Below are positions 5,853 to 15,487 of a stretch of DNA of 31,994 bases, in pieces (within the stretch, counting starts at the first letter, position 1; each line of letters opens with the position of its first letter). The DNA comes from a virus, in the IMG/VR virus record IMGVR_UViG_3300025311_000013, positions 1 through 31,994 of that record, one strand, 5' to 3'. A program made the translations under genes and the position numbers. The notes under the pieces are model-generated. The model was not told the origin of the DNA and ran no database searches. It was given only the letters and a program-made list of their open reading frames with translations.

Positions 5853-8688
5853 CTTCGATACTGTTCGTTGCACCATGCGTGGCCTGTTTCTTTAACGCTT
5901 TGAGGGTGTCTTTCGAGATGACTTTGCGCTTGAGCAATCCGGCCACGTAGGCTTTTCGGTCGCCGGCCGGCATGCTCTTGAGCTTCTTAGCCAGAGCCTT
6001 AGCGCGGACTTCGTTGCTCTGACCTCTTAGGGCTTTCTCGAATGAGGAAGTCACCTGTTTTTGCTTGGCGACGTTCTTCAGGTCCTTAACGACTTCCTTA
6101 TCCAGCATTTCCACCTTTGCCCGGCGTTCCGCGGCTGGGGTGGATTTTAGTTCCTCATAAAGCGCTTCGGCCTGCTCTTTCACGTCATCCTTCCGCTTGT
6201 TCGTCTCAGCGGAGAATCGCCTGATATCCTGGAGGTCTCGGAACTCGGCTTCGTGCTCTTCGTCTACGGGGCTGGCTTCAACAGGGCTGAAGGAATTGAA
6301 TATCGGCTTTGGGCGTCTTGAAGGATTGCCTTCCGAGTCAGTGTAAGCAGGCAATCCCCTGGTCCCGCCGATAAGGCTTTTGCGGACGTTCTGGATGATG
6401 GAATCAACAGTCAGCTCATGGTCGGTCTTTCGGTACACGTCGTCAGTCAGGTTGTTGATCCAGCGCTGGAGTGATGACAACGGAATGACCTGCGTGGTGA
6501 GGTCGGCAGGGATCTTGCCAAGGGCTGACTTGTCGCCGCGGGCGAAGTCTATAAAGTTACCTATTCCTTCCATGTACGACTGGTCAGCGAAGAACTGGCC
6601 TATGCCGGTGAGGACGGCTGTTGACCGTTCGAGTTGTGTCTGCGCTGTAGCTTTGGGGTTGTCCTTCGTATAGTGTTTCCAAGCGGCGGCCATGGCTATC
6701 GGAAAGGCCAGGGGACCCAACCGTGAATAGCTGATCCACTTATCGCCGATTCGGATAGCGTAAGGCTTCCGCCCTGCTGCGTAGAATTCGGCTTTGTCCG
6801 TTTCACTGGTAGGCGCAGCCCACGTTGCATCCCCTTCATTCGCAAGCCAGGCAGCACCCATAAACACGGTTGAACCGACAGCGGCCTTGCCGAGCTGTTG
6901 GATCTTGTTCTTTGCGCCCGGCAGTGTCAGGACGCCCGCCGGGGAATATTCGATTCCCTGCTTGAAAATATTCATCGGCGTCTGGACGAACGGGATAAAC
7001 CAGCCCAAACCGGCATCCCGCAGCTTGTAGACGCCGGATGTGAGGTTGTCGATTTTGGAAAGGAGCGCGCCCTGCCCGGTTTTATTGGACGGGTCAAGAG
7101 GCTTTCTAAAGACGAAATATTCGCCGGCTTCCGCCGCTTCCTTTTCGAGAGTGTCGGACGTGTACTTCTTGCCCATCTTCGAGTACTTCAAGGCCAACGA
7201 TTCACGTTCCCCAGCCTTGATGATTCCTCTAAACAGACGGTCAGAGGCTTCCAGGACATTGGTCGTGATCCGTCGGCCGGCCTGGAGTGCTTTGTTGCCG
7301 GTAGGTATTCGGGCAACGTCCGGCCTTTCAATCATTACTTCGCCTTTAAGAGCCTTCCAGGCGTCAGAAAATGCGTCAGGAATGGCGTTTATCGCTCCCT
7401 TGGCATATGCAGGCACTTCGGCGATGTAGTGCTGCTGCTGCTTTCCTGTGAGCTTTGAGGCGATGTTGTCGATGACCCCTGAAGCGAGTTTTGTGGCAGG
7501 GTTGACGACCACGGTTTGGAGCAGGTTCGAAAATGTGTTGACGATGTGGGTCTTCGGGGATGAGAGCATGTTGATGTAGCGGTACTCGTCCAGCTGCTCC
7601 ATGAAGCCCGGCTTCACGAACTTCCGGTAGAACTCCGTCACCTGGCGCTCGTTCGTCCAGTCGATATTCTTGCCAGCTTTCAGAATCTCGTCGGTATCGA
7701 TATCCAATTTCCTAAGCTTAGCGACGAGCTGAGTCTTGATGGTGTCGAGCTCAGGGTCAGCGCCAATACCAAAGGCGTTCAGTCTACGTCCAGCATCAGC
7801 GGCCTGGGAGTGAACGATTTCAACAGCGTTCAAAAAGTCTTTCGAAAGACCCTTGCCTTGGGCGGCCGCAGCCAGGTGCTGTCTAGCCTTGAGGGTTGCG
7901 GCTACGGCACGTTCGGTTTCATCCCTGGTGATGACCTTGGTGGTCATCTGGGAGGTCTTGGCGGCTTCGATTATTTCTTCGTGCTTGAGAGGTGCACCCT
8001 TTATCGCTTCAAGTTCTGGTCTGATAGTGTCGACAGCCGTTTCGATTTTCTTCGAGGCTGCGGGCTTGATGTTCAAGGTCTTTGTGTTGAGGGCAACCTT
8101 GGCGGGTGTGGGTACTACCGCTTGAACCGCGTTCTGAGCCAGTTTCTTTTCGCTCGCCTGCAAGACCTCTTGGCCTGTTTCCTTCAAGAGTTTCTTACCG
8201 ACTATCTCAGCACCTTCTTTTATGATCTTCTTCTTGCCGGGGAGGCCAGGCACGATGTCTGCCGCGATACCAAGGCCGACTGCAAGGCCTCCGATTGTCC
8301 CGCCGGTTGTTTTCAGGGCGATTCGTTCGGCTCTCGCCATCAAGCTCTGGTCAAGCTCGCCGCCGGTTTCGAATTGCTTGGCGACTTCCTGGCCTTTCTT
8401 GATGCCATGGTCAATCTTGGTGCTGACGGGTTGAATGGATTCAGAGCCGGCAAAAGTTTGGGCGACCTTGCCTTTTGGCTGGATGGGGGATCCCTTCACC
8501 TCCGCGACTAAAGATCCAATGCCACGTACGGCAGGCTGGACCACGTACTTCTTGAATGCTTCCTTGACCTTGGGTGCCAGTGTTGATGTCCGAGTGGCTA
8601 CCGCCTGTGCGCGGGCTTTCTGTTCCGGGGAGAGTTCGTAGGCGGGAAGTTTAGAAGCTACATTATTTAACTGAAGATTGAAGGCCAT
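5842..8688 (-). CDS. Large internal/ejected virion protein
   Basis: A 948-aa protein, the largest here. Residues 1-130 are charged and helical, 128-150 are a Gly/Ala hydrophobic stretch, and then come long helices. MLSSPKTHIVNTFSNLL at about 374-390 and GWFIPFVQTPMNIFKQGIE near 562-580 are motifs I know from large phage internal proteins related to LPD-type polyvalent proteins. Later ISYSRLGPLAFPIAMAAAWK is membrane-like, and the tail is a Lys/Glu coiled coil. Such proteins are packed with DNA and ejected through the envelope. Leader TAATCCCCACATGA, no Shine-Dalgarno site. Confidence 0.6.
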   Translation of the reverse strand: MAFNLQLNNVASKLPAYELSPEQKARAQAVATRTSTLAPKVKEAFKKYVVQPAVRGIGSLVAEVKGSPIQPKGKVAQTFAGSESIQPVSTKIDHGIKKGQEVAKQFETGGELDQSLMARAERIALKTTGGTIGGLAVGLGIAADIVPGLPGKKKIIKEGAEIVGKKLLKETGQEVLQASEKKLAQNAVQAVVPTPAKVALNTKTLNIKPAASKKIETAVDTIRPELEAIKGAPLKHEEIIEAAKTSQMTTKVITRDETERAVAATLKARQHLAAAAQGKGLSKDFLNAVEIVHSQAADAGRRLNAFGIGADPELDTIKTQLVAKLRKLDIDTDEILKAGKNIDWTNERQVTEFYRKFVKPGFMEQLDEYRYINMLSSPKTHIVNTFSNLLQTVVVNPATKLASGVIDNIASKLTGKQQQHYIAEVPAYAKGAINAIPDAFSDAWKALKGEVMIERPDVARIPTGNKALQAGRRITTNVLEASDRLFRGIIKAGERESLALKYSKMGKKYTSDTLEKEAAEAGEYFVFRKPLDPSNKTGQGALLSKIDNLTSGVYKLRDAGLGWFIPFVQTPMNIFKQGIEYSPAGVLTLPGAKNKIQQLGKAAVGSTVFMGAAWLANEGDATWAAPTSETDKAEFYAAGRKPYAIRIGDKWISYSRLGPLAFPIAMAAAWKHYTKDNPKATAQTQLERSTAVLTGIGQFFADQSYMEGIGNFIDFARGDKSALGKIPADLTTQVIPLSSLQRWINNLTDDVYRKTDHELTVDSIIQNVRKSLIGGTRGLPAYTDSEGNPSRRPKPIFNSFSPVEASPVDEEHEAEFRDLQDIRRFSAETNKRKDDVKEQAEALYEELKSTPAAERRAKVEMLDKEVVKDLKNVAKQKQVTSSFEKALRGQSNEVRAKALAKKLKSMPAGDRKAYVAGLLKRKVISKDTLKALKKQATHGATNSIEVKF

Positions 8689-8699
8689 TCATGTGGGGA

Positions 8700-9917
8700 T
8701 TAGTCTTCTTCGCCAAGGTTGTCGAGCCACGATAGGTCATCTTCATCGGCGTCGTCCAGGTTGGCGACCTGCTCCTTGTAGTCAAGGAAAGAACCTCCAA
8801 ATCCCTGGCCGATGGCGTACTCGTATTCCTTTTGGGTTGCTGTCCTGCTGTCCTTCGGTGCGGTAGACTTGGCGAACTGACCTTGGTGGTAGCCTTCAGC
8901 TATCTTCGCCTCCCCGGTATCCTCGTTGTAAACGAACGGGGTGCCATCAGGGGCAAACATGAACTTGTGCCTGTCCGGCAGGTCGTACTTGCCGAGGTTC
9001 TTCACGTTGCCCTGTTTGTCGGTCATAATCAGAGTCCCATCTTTCAGCTGTACCGGAGCTCGGTATTCAGGCTGGGGCTTGTTGGCGTTGTAGATTGATT
9101 CGAAGGTCAAAGGGTCATAACCGGTCTGCTTCTGGAGTGCTGCCAGCTTCTCAGGGTCGTACTTGGCTCCTGACTTCGCAGCGGTGACCAAATCCTTTCG
9201 GGCTGATTCCTGGTTGATGGCGAGCCGGCCGATGTACTTGTCAGCATTACCCAGAGCGTTGGCTTTCTGGGCTGCGACTTCGTCCCGTGCCCGTTGGTCA
9301 ATCTTGCCGTTGATCTCCTGCAGTTTCAGTTGCCTTTCAGCTTCCAAGGCCTTTACGTTTTCTTGGTTGTAGCGTTCTGTTTCGACGAGGTTCGATTGAC
9401 CAAAGTCAGATCCCGCCAATCCGCCGCGGGCGTTGATTGCCCTGGTCTGTCCAGACCTATTCTCACCAAGCTGCTGTTCACGGGCGAGCAATCCAGCGTA
9501 CTGGTTATTGACAGCATCAATGTACGCCTGCATGTCTTTTTGGGCTTGTAGACGGATATCAGCTTGTTCATCCCCAGTAGGGGCAGTCCTGTCCAGGCTC
9601 TCGTAGTATTCGTCAATCGGGTTTTTGTATTCCGGTGCAGGTACTGGCTGGGATACGTTTTGCGGTGGAGCCTCGGGCGGAGTCGGCGTGACGACAGGAG
9701 GCGCTGGCGGAAGGAGTGATGGTGGAGCAGGAGGCAGTGGAGCTGCTGGTAGCGGTGCTGTATACCGTTTTACGGTGGACGCGCCAAGAACCTTGCCCTG
9801 TCTCTTTGGCGATGATTTCGAAGATCCCAGCGTCGGTATTGACTTAGAACCTTGCAGTTGTGGACTGCTTCCTTGCAGCAGATATCCTGGATACGTGTGT
9901 TGGAGAGAGGATGCCAT
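8700..9917 (-). CDS. Proline-rich coiled-coil virion protein
   Basis: A 405-aa protein. The first 50 residues are low-complexity; residues 50-95 are an almost pure Pro/Ala linker (PLPAAPLPPAPPSLLPPAPP). Residues 100-230 form a helical, Gln/Ala/Arg-rich region with NARGGLAGSDFGQSNLVETE, a pattern I know from phage proteins near the tail tip or in ejection complexes. The C-terminus holds beta repeats (KDGTLIMTDKQGNVKNLGKYD) and an acidic end. It lies directly before the 948-aa gene, suggesting a shared role in DNA delivery. Confidence 0.5.
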   Translation of the reverse strand: MASSLQHTYPGYLLQGSSPQLQGSKSIPTLGSSKSSPKRQGKVLGASTVKRYTAPLPAAPLPPAPPSLLPPAPPVVTPTPPEAPPQNVSQPVPAPEYKNPIDEYYESLDRTAPTGDEQADIRLQAQKDMQAYIDAVNNQYAGLLAREQQLGENRSGQTRAINARGGLAGSDFGQSNLVETERYNQENVKALEAERQLKLQEINGKIDQRARDEVAAQKANALGNADKYIGRLAINQESARKDLVTAAKSGAKYDPEKLAALQKQTGYDPLTFESIYNANKPQPEYRAPVQLKDGTLIMTDKQGNVKNLGKYDLPDRHKFMFAPDGTPFVYNEDTGEAKIAEGYHQGQFAKSTAPKDSRTATQKEYEYAIGQGFGGSFLDYKEQVANLDDADEDDLSWLDNLGEED

Positions 9918-9932
9918 TGATGTGGATTAAGT

Positions 9933-11486
9933 TTATGTTTCTGCTTCCCACGTGATGTTATAAGTACCGATGTTCGGTGTACCGGTCTTCGCCCACGTAA
10001 TTGTCAAGTTGGTAGCGTCTACCGTCAGCGTTCCGACCTGTTTGTTGGAATCGTCTTTGTGGAGTTGAGCAATCTTGCTTGAGACCTGACCGCTGAACGC
10101 TGTCACGGCGCTGACGAAATACTCCATATTCTGACTAGTAGAGTCATATAAGCCATCGGAGCCATACTGACTGCTGTTTGCCGTAAGGCGGCACCTAATA
10201 CGAACCCGTTTCGGCGTAGCACCTAGACCGTGAGCAATAACGGTTGTTGCGGCATCGGCGTCACCGTCTGATTTGGTCGTTTGGCCGTTCTTATAGGTTG
10301 TGGCAGGAGCCTGTGCTATCTGGCTGACCATCTGAAACTTCGCGGTGCTTGAGTTATAGATGACCGTGACTATCTGGTTGGCTTCAATATCTCCAGTAGC
10401 CAATGCTACATCATGGTATTTAGTAATATCCACAGCTCCTAAGCTGTTGACATTCAGCGTTGCGGCTCCAGTGTTGGCCACGTCAGCCTTGAAGTTGACC
10501 ACCATACCGTTGACATAAGCTGCTGGAGCAGGAGAGAGGGTGATTGCATAGGTGTCGGTGCCCGCGGCTGATGCGGCATATTTCTCTGCTCCAATCTGAA
10601 GGTCTTTTTGGGTGATGAACTTGTTACCAGAGGCGGGAGTCGTTGTTGCCGCAAGGGCATCCTGCTGGTCTTCAGTCAGCTGCTGGTTGAAGCGGGGGTT
10701 GAAATATAGTTGGGTTGTTGAGTATGAAAAGCCGACCGTGACCTCTTGGGTCCCTGCGCTGCTCGAGATCCCGCCAGCCGTATTGCTGGCGTAGTAAATA
10801 GCCCCGGCTGTCAGGCCGCTTTGGTTGGCGTCCAAGCCCCTGAGAAGCACGCCACCGTTGATGCTATTGCCATCAGTGCCGGCTCCCTGGGCGATACCCA
10901 GTAAAGCATTTTCTACGGTTGCAGCGGTGTCAGCATCGCATTTCTTCCATTCGTTGTCGGTGTCGTCGAAGTAGATCAGGTTTCCTGCGGCGACGGTTTC
11001 GCCGGCAGTGCCAGGAACGAGCAGGTTGACCGTTGTGGCGATGCCGGCCACGACGCTGTCGACATAAGCCTTGTCAGCGATGTCATCACCTGATACCGGA
11101 ACAATACCTGAAGCATATTTCAGGAGAGCCGGCAGGGTCCAGCCACTCTCGCCGGCCAGGATGTTTCGGATATAGCCAAGAATCGGGTAGTCGCTGATCT
11201 TAACTGTGGCTCCGCGGCGGTGTTCCTTTTTGAGAGCTGCAACTTCGGTTGTTGCGGTCTGCGGGTCAAGGCCACGACTCATTCCGGTGACGGCCGTTCC
11301 TGCTACCGTGCCTAGGACGAATTCTTCTGAGGCGGTGCCTTCGTCAATCACAAAGCCGTAGATACCGGATAGGGTAGTCCCGGCATCGTCTGTTCCCGTA
11401 ACCAAAGTCATGGTTGTGGCCGATGAAGTGATTTTATTGGCGAGCGTTGTTTCAAACAGCGCGGCGAGCTTGGGTATTGCGGTCAT
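9933..11486 (-). CDS. Tail fibre/baseplate-like protein
   Basis: A 517-aa protein rich in Thr, Ala, Gly and Asn, typical of trimeric fibre shafts. Residues 1-100 look like an N-terminal virion-binding domain. Residues 303-391 (TYAITLSPAPAAY ... FQMVSQIA) are a module also present in the 340-aa fibre-like gene at 14088-15110. The C-terminal ~110 residues (TVIAHGLGATPKRVRIRCR ...) look like a beta-sandwich tip. Probably host-surface contact. The leader is TTAACCCTCATAC before the ATG. Confidence 0.6.
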   Translation of the reverse strand: MTAIPKLAALFETTLANKITSSATTMTLVTGTDDAGTTLSGIYGFVIDEGTASEEFVLGTVAGTAVTGMSRGLDPQTATTEVAALKKEHRRGATVKISDYPILGYIRNILAGESGWTLPALLKYASGIVPVSGDDIADKAYVDSVVAGIATTVNLLVPGTAGETVAAGNLIYFDDTDNEWKKCDADTAATVENALLGIAQGAGTDGNSINGGVLLRGLDANQSGLTAGAIYYASNTAGGISSSAGTQEVTVGFSYSTTQLYFNPRFNQQLTEDQQDALAATTTPASGNKFITQKDLQIGAEKYAASAAGTDTYAITLSPAPAAYVNGMVVNFKADVANTGAATLNVNSLGAVDITKYHDVALATGDIEANQIVTVIYNSSTAKFQMVSQIAQAPATTYKNGQTTKSDGDADAATTVIAHGLGATPKRVRIRCRLTANSSQYGSDGLYDSTSQNMEYFVSAVTAFSGQVSSKIAQLHKDDSNKQVGTLTVDATNLTITWAKTGTPNIGTYNITWEAET

Positions 11487-11499
11487 GTATGAGGGTTAA

Positions 11500-13350
11500 T
11501 CATCGATATTTGGCGACTATCTTTGCTCCTTTGAGTCGGATGTCGAACCAGCGGTATTTGTTTATGGATACGTAGCCTATCCCAGTGGCCTCGAATTTCA
11601 CCTTGGCTTGGTAGAACTTGTCGAGGGAGAGGCTGAGCGCCTTTTCAAAGTTGTAAGCCGATACCCCGTCGCCGCCGCCTCCGATTTCACGGCTTCCGAT
11701 TGTGCTTGAGCCAACGTTCACGGCTTGGCCTCGGTCGACATACGTTCCCGTCCCGTTAAGCGTGCCTACCAGCGTGTAGCCGCCGTTGTCCACGGCGATG
11801 TAGACCTTGACTATCTGTTCGGGGGAAATGAGCCCCTGGACAACGAACTTCTTGCTTTTCTTGAGCTCCTGGACATCCAGCGGAGAGAGATTTCCTTCCC
11901 AGTAGTTCGGAATCACGGAATCGTCGTCATCGAAACCTGAGAAGCCAACGTAGACGTTGTCCGAAACACTGTCCCCGACCAGAAGCGTGCCGTTGTAGGT
12001 AGCGAAGGAGCTTGCAGAGATGTCCTGCTTATCCAGTACCTGGGTCAATTTGTTAAAGGTAATGATTGTGTTGTTGTTCGTCGAATCCTTATGTCGGCAG
12101 GCGAAGACTATGTACTCGCCCCATTCGTGGGCGACGGCTTTCTCAAAACGGTAGTCCGACAGCTTTACTCCCCAAGCCGCGCCATTCTTAGCCTTGCGCT
12201 TGGAGATTGAAAGAGGGAGGACATCAGTGCCAAGCTGATTTAAGGTCAAGAGCCTAAACTGCGGGTCAGCTTCGTCCGTGTCGTCGATGTAGTAAATGCC
12301 GTTCCCCGTGGCAACGGCTGCCCGGTGGTTCGGGATACCAACTTTGTCTCGGTAGATGAGGTTCGTGGCTCCGGTGTCTGTCGAGGTCAGGGTCAGCCTC
12401 CAGGTCTTGAGCTCATGGAGGCAGAATTCCGCGTCGTCGTAGGTGGCGACAAACTGTGCGCTTCCTCCGCCGTCATCCTGTCTAAAAACGAAGCCTTGCC
12501 CGGCCGTGCGTGGAGTTGATTTTGTAAAGTCGGTGATTCCGGTGTTGTTCGAGTTCTCCCATTGGTAGCTCGCGGTGCCGACTCCGGCATTCGATAAAGT
12601 GTAGGCCCCTGAGGTGTAGTTGATGGTTCCGGTTCCTCCGAGCGAACCAGTCAGAACGCCGTTGTAGTTGTCCGTGTAGACCTCGCCTGAGGCGGTAATC
12701 GTGATTTCAACAGCGAAGCACGTCCTTACGGCTCCGGCTGCCTTAAACGCCAGAGTTCCTGAAAGGGATGTCGTCGCCTCGCCCGAAACGGTGGTGTATG
12801 CGGCGGCATCGATGTAGCTTCCATAAATTCCGGTCTTGTCCTTGGTGCGGCCCCAGAGGAATATTCGGTTCTGCTTGATCTTGATTCGCCCCTGGTAGTT
12901 TTTGGTAGCGTCGGTCAGGTCGGTGTAGCTGCCGGGATTGGCCGTCATTATCTTGAACGGCCCGGCATTCGGGGAACAGACAAACATCTGGGCGCCGGCT
13001 AAAGAAGCGTAGTTGTCAAAAGAGCATTCATCGGTTTCTGCTGCGGCTGGAAACAGATTGGTGCCGACTTCCACCCAGTCCTCAGTAGCGGTGTCGTAGT
13101 ATTCGAGCTTCCGTCCTCGTTTGCGGTAGGCAATCTGCGTCCCGTCCGCTTTCTGCGTGACGTGCAAGCCATCAATGCTTCCGGTTCCAAGATTCTCAGT
13201 TCCCAGCAAGTCCAGGCCCCGCCTCAGCTCGATTCTGTCGCCTAGTGTCAGCCAGTTGAGGGAGCGTGAAGCTGCTCCATTGGGAATGGACTGGTCTTCG
13301 ACGGTGTCAATCGTCCCGTATGAAAAATCTGATACTTGGAATTGGAGCAT
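11500..13350 (-). CDS. Probable tail nozzle / stabilisation protein
   Basis: A 616-aa, beta-rich protein. It begins with residues on a surface suited to binding the tail (QSIPNGAASRSLNWLTLGDRIELRRGLDLLG), and then has repeated 50-70-residue blocks with ratios of Tyr, Trp and Gly like a beta-propeller. That N-terminal pattern and overall build are those of podoviral tail tube/nozzle proteins (T7 gp12-like, P22 gp10-like). Position next to the adaptor gene agrees. It would close the portal channel and start the short tail. Assignment is by architecture, not search. Confidence 0.5.
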   Translation of the reverse strand: MLQFQVSDFSYGTIDTVEDQSIPNGAASRSLNWLTLGDRIELRRGLDLLGTENLGTGSIDGLHVTQKADGTQIAYRKRGRKLEYYDTATEDWVEVGTNLFPAAAETDECSFDNYASLAGAQMFVCSPNAGPFKIMTANPGSYTDLTDATKNYQGRIKIKQNRIFLWGRTKDKTGIYGSYIDAAAYTTVSGEATTSLSGTLAFKAAGAVRTCFAVEITITASGEVYTDNYNGVLTGSLGGTGTINYTSGAYTLSNAGVGTASYQWENSNNTGITDFTKSTPRTAGQGFVFRQDDGGGSAQFVATYDDAEFCLHELKTWRLTLTSTDTGATNLIYRDKVGIPNHRAAVATGNGIYYIDDTDEADPQFRLLTLNQLGTDVLPLSISKRKAKNGAAWGVKLSDYRFEKAVAHEWGEYIVFACRHKDSTNNNTIITFNKLTQVLDKQDISASSFATYNGTLLVGDSVSDNVYVGFSGFDDDDSVIPNYWEGNLSPLDVQELKKSKKFVVQGLISPEQIVKVYIAVDNGGYTLVGTLNGTGTYVDRGQAVNVGSSTIGSREIGGGGDGVSAYNFEKALSLSLDKFYQAKVKFEATGIGYVSINKYRWFDIRLKGAKIVAKYR

Positions 13351-13356
13351 TCATGG

Positions 13357-14010
13357 CTAGTTAATTCGGTTCTCCGATTGGAGGCTGTCATCCAGAAGCA
13401 CCGAGCCGTCCATCTCCTGGAGCTTGAGGTCAGCATCCCAGTCGATGAAAGCTTTGCGGAGGATAGCGTAATGGGCTTCCCAGCGGTCATCCCAGGCTCT
13501 CGACTTATCGCCCGCATCAATGGCGTAATAGACCTTTGCCATCTCGTAAGCCAATAGAGCGTGGAACTCGGACGGCCAGGTAAGCGTGGTTGCGGCGGAA
13601 GATACGGTGGAAGCAGAAATATCGTCGGTCTTGTAGATGTAGGTTTCGGTCAGGGTTTCCGCAACGCCCTGCGTGCCGGCCAGATAGAACTTAGACTGTC
13701 GGTGGTCGGTCCAGAACCGGTCGGGGCTCGAGCGATGTGAGACCCGCTTGGCAAAAGGAACCGGATGCAGGAGGGTTGTGCCTCGGTATAGGTTTACCCA
13801 GGCCCGGAAGTCGGCTGCCAGCGTGTAGCTGGTCGTGTAGGTCTGGCCTGCCGTAGTCGTTTGGGTAGCTCGCTCTTTTTGGTGGATTAAGAGCTTCTGT
13901 TCCCGCTCGAACCTGTTCTTGGCCGTGTTGGCAAGCTGAATCTCCAGCGTCTGGTCTAACGTGTCATCAATCAGTCCTTCAAATTGGGTGAGAATTTCCG
14001 GGTCGGTCAT
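13357..14010 (-). CDS. Head-tail adaptor protein
   Basis: A 217-aa protein; a GTG two codons upstream at 14016 is an alternative start. The N-terminal half has helices and a beta insert. The C-terminal helices FHALLAYEMAKVYYAIDAGD and WDDRWEAHYAILRKAFIDW have the aromatic helical pattern of gp4/gp6-type connector proteins that sit under the portal. Position between fibre and nozzle genes agrees. It lies 6 bp before the nozzle start. Confidence 0.5.
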   Translation of the reverse strand: MTDPEILTQFEGLIDDTLDQTLEIQLANTAKNRFEREQKLLIHQKERATQTTTAGQTYTTSYTLAADFRAWVNLYRGTTLLHPVPFAKRVSHRSSPDRFWTDHRQSKFYLAGTQGVAETLTETYIYKTDDISASTVSSAATTLTWPSEFHALLAYEMAKVYYAIDAGDKSRAWDDRWEAHYAILRKAFIDWDADLKLQEMDGSVLLDDSLQSENRIN

Positions 14011-14087
14011 GTTCACTTATCTAATTGCGTTACGTGGACTACCTTGTCAGTCGGTATGTTAGGCTCACCGCTTCCACAATGTAGTTG

Positions 14088-15110
14088 TTAGTTATCAAGC
14101 CGCATAAACGTTATACCAAAGGTATCACTGAAGCTAACGGCTGTCGGGTCAATAGTTGCCGGCATTGTATCAGCGGTAACGGTCAGGGTGCCACGCAACA
14201 CCTGCTTACCGGACGGGGTATAGTCAATACCGTTCATAGAATTCATGTTGGTCAAGGTGACGTCACATGTTCCGACAGGAATGAGGACCACATAATAAAC
14301 ACCAGCCGATAATGCAACAGCACTGACAGCTGTGTTGTATAGGGTTGAGGTAGCTGCCAGTGAAGGACTGGTGACGCTGATATGCTGTGTAGTTCCATCT
14401 TCAGAGAAGACCGCAATCTTAACAGTGCCAGCAGTAGAGACAGTGGTACCAGTTCGGATTGCGATATTATTGACAGTAATTCCGAATGGAAGAATAACCT
14501 TAAAGACTTTTGCAGTCGTGTTTCCCGTGATTTGTTTATATGCAATAACGCCAGAATCGATGTCAATCATCTGCAGAATGGCATTCTTGACAGTCGGGGC
14601 ATTACCGATGGTTTCAATCTTGTCGTAAACGGCATTCTTCGTTGGAGGTTCAAGGACGCCATTCCAGCCAACGCCGTATGCCTCGTCAGGAATCAGCGGG
14701 TCGGAAGAAAAGGTCTTAATCCCATCAACGGTCTCATTGCCCGTGTCGTGAACAACGTCAGCGTCAAGAGCTAGAGCCGCTGCAATCTGGGAAAGCATCT
14801 GCATGTTCGTGCCGTCGTAAAGGACGGACACAATCGAGCCGACTTCAATGTCACCGGTTTCCAAATCCTGGTCGTGTTCTTTCTTGATTGTTTTGGCACC
14901 CAAGGCGTTCACGTTCAAAGACGCAGCGGTCGTGTTGGCCGTGTTAGCTTTGAAATGGAACATCTGGCCAGCGGCATAAGCTGCAGGAGCCGGAGACAGC
15001 GTTATGGCGTATGCGTCAGAGGCTTCTGCGTCTGCCGCGTAGGTATATGTCGAATCTTGAATTCCTGCTTTTGTGGGGCCGGAACCACTACCCCCTGAGA
15101 ATCCTGGCAT
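14088..15110 (-). CDS. Tail fibre-like protein
   Basis: A 340-aa protein. Residues 1-20 are a Gly/Ser linker, residues 24-110 repeat the module found in the 517-aa fibre protein, and residues 119-165 hold VVHDTGNETVDGIKTFSS and PPTKNAVYDKIE, well-known repeat types of phage tail fibres. The rest is a beta-rich domain ending FGITFMRLDN, likely the receptor-binding tip. The leader has TTAACTTTCAACTTC before the ATG and no Shine-Dalgarno site. Confidence 0.65.
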   Translation of the reverse strand: MPGFSGGSGSGPTKAGIQDSTYTYAADAEASDAYAITLSPAPAAYAAGQMFHFKANTANTTAASLNVNALGAKTIKKEHDQDLETGDIEVGSIVSVLYDGTNMQMLSQIAAALALDADVVHDTGNETVDGIKTFSSDPLIPDEAYGVGWNGVLEPPTKNAVYDKIETIGNAPTVKNAILQMIDIDSGVIAYKQITGNTTAKVFKVILPFGITVNNIAIRTGTTVSTAGTVKIAVFSEDGTTQHISVTSPSLAATSTLYNTAVSAVALSAGVYYVVLIPVGTCDVTLTNMNSMNGIDYTPSGKQVLRGTLTVTADTMPATIDPTAVSFSDTFGITFMRLDN

Positions 15111-15128
15111 GAAGTTGAAAGTTAATTG

Positions 15129-15428
15129 CTAGACGGTCAGCCAAAAGACCTTCTGGCTCACTGCGGAACCGATGACCCAAATCTTGTTGACGTTGTCGAC
15201 TTCGAGGGTTACGGCCTCGCCTGCGGACAGCTCAAAGCCGTCTGTAGCCGCGGCTGAGTCCGCGGTGACATCAGAATTGCCGACGTAGACCTTTCCGGAG
15301 TTTCCGGCTGCGGCCTTTACAACAACTCCCCGCTGGCACTCGAAATTGAGTGTCGTCATCTGCAAGGCTGTCGCTCCGATTGAGCCTTTGCTGCCATGCT
15401 CGAACTTGAAATTGATTGGTTCTGCCAT
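15129..15428 (-). CDS. Small beta-sandwich virion protein
   Basis: A 99-aa protein of alternating beta strands with GKVYVGNSDVTADSA and LSAGEAVTLEVDNVNKIWVI, a pattern I know from small uncharacterised phage structural proteins encoded near the tail or decoration genes. It may decorate the capsid or be part of a fibre. Leader TTAACAAATACAC before the ATG. Function inferred from neighbours. Confidence 0.5.
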   Translation of the reverse strand: MAEPINFKFEHGSKGSIGATALQMTTLNFECQRGVVVKAAAGNSGKVYVGNSDVTADSAAATDGFELSAGEAVTLEVDNVNKIWVIGSAVSQKVFWLTV

Positions 15429-15487
15429 GTGTATTTGTTAATTGCTTCACTCCGCCCCCATAAAGGGGCAGGAGAAGAAATCAACTA

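Noticed and set aside
7810-8511. Plus-strand ORF of 233 aa
   Set aside because: Antisense to the 948-aa virion protein, rich in low-complexity Gly/Leu/Phe, without promoter or ribosome site.
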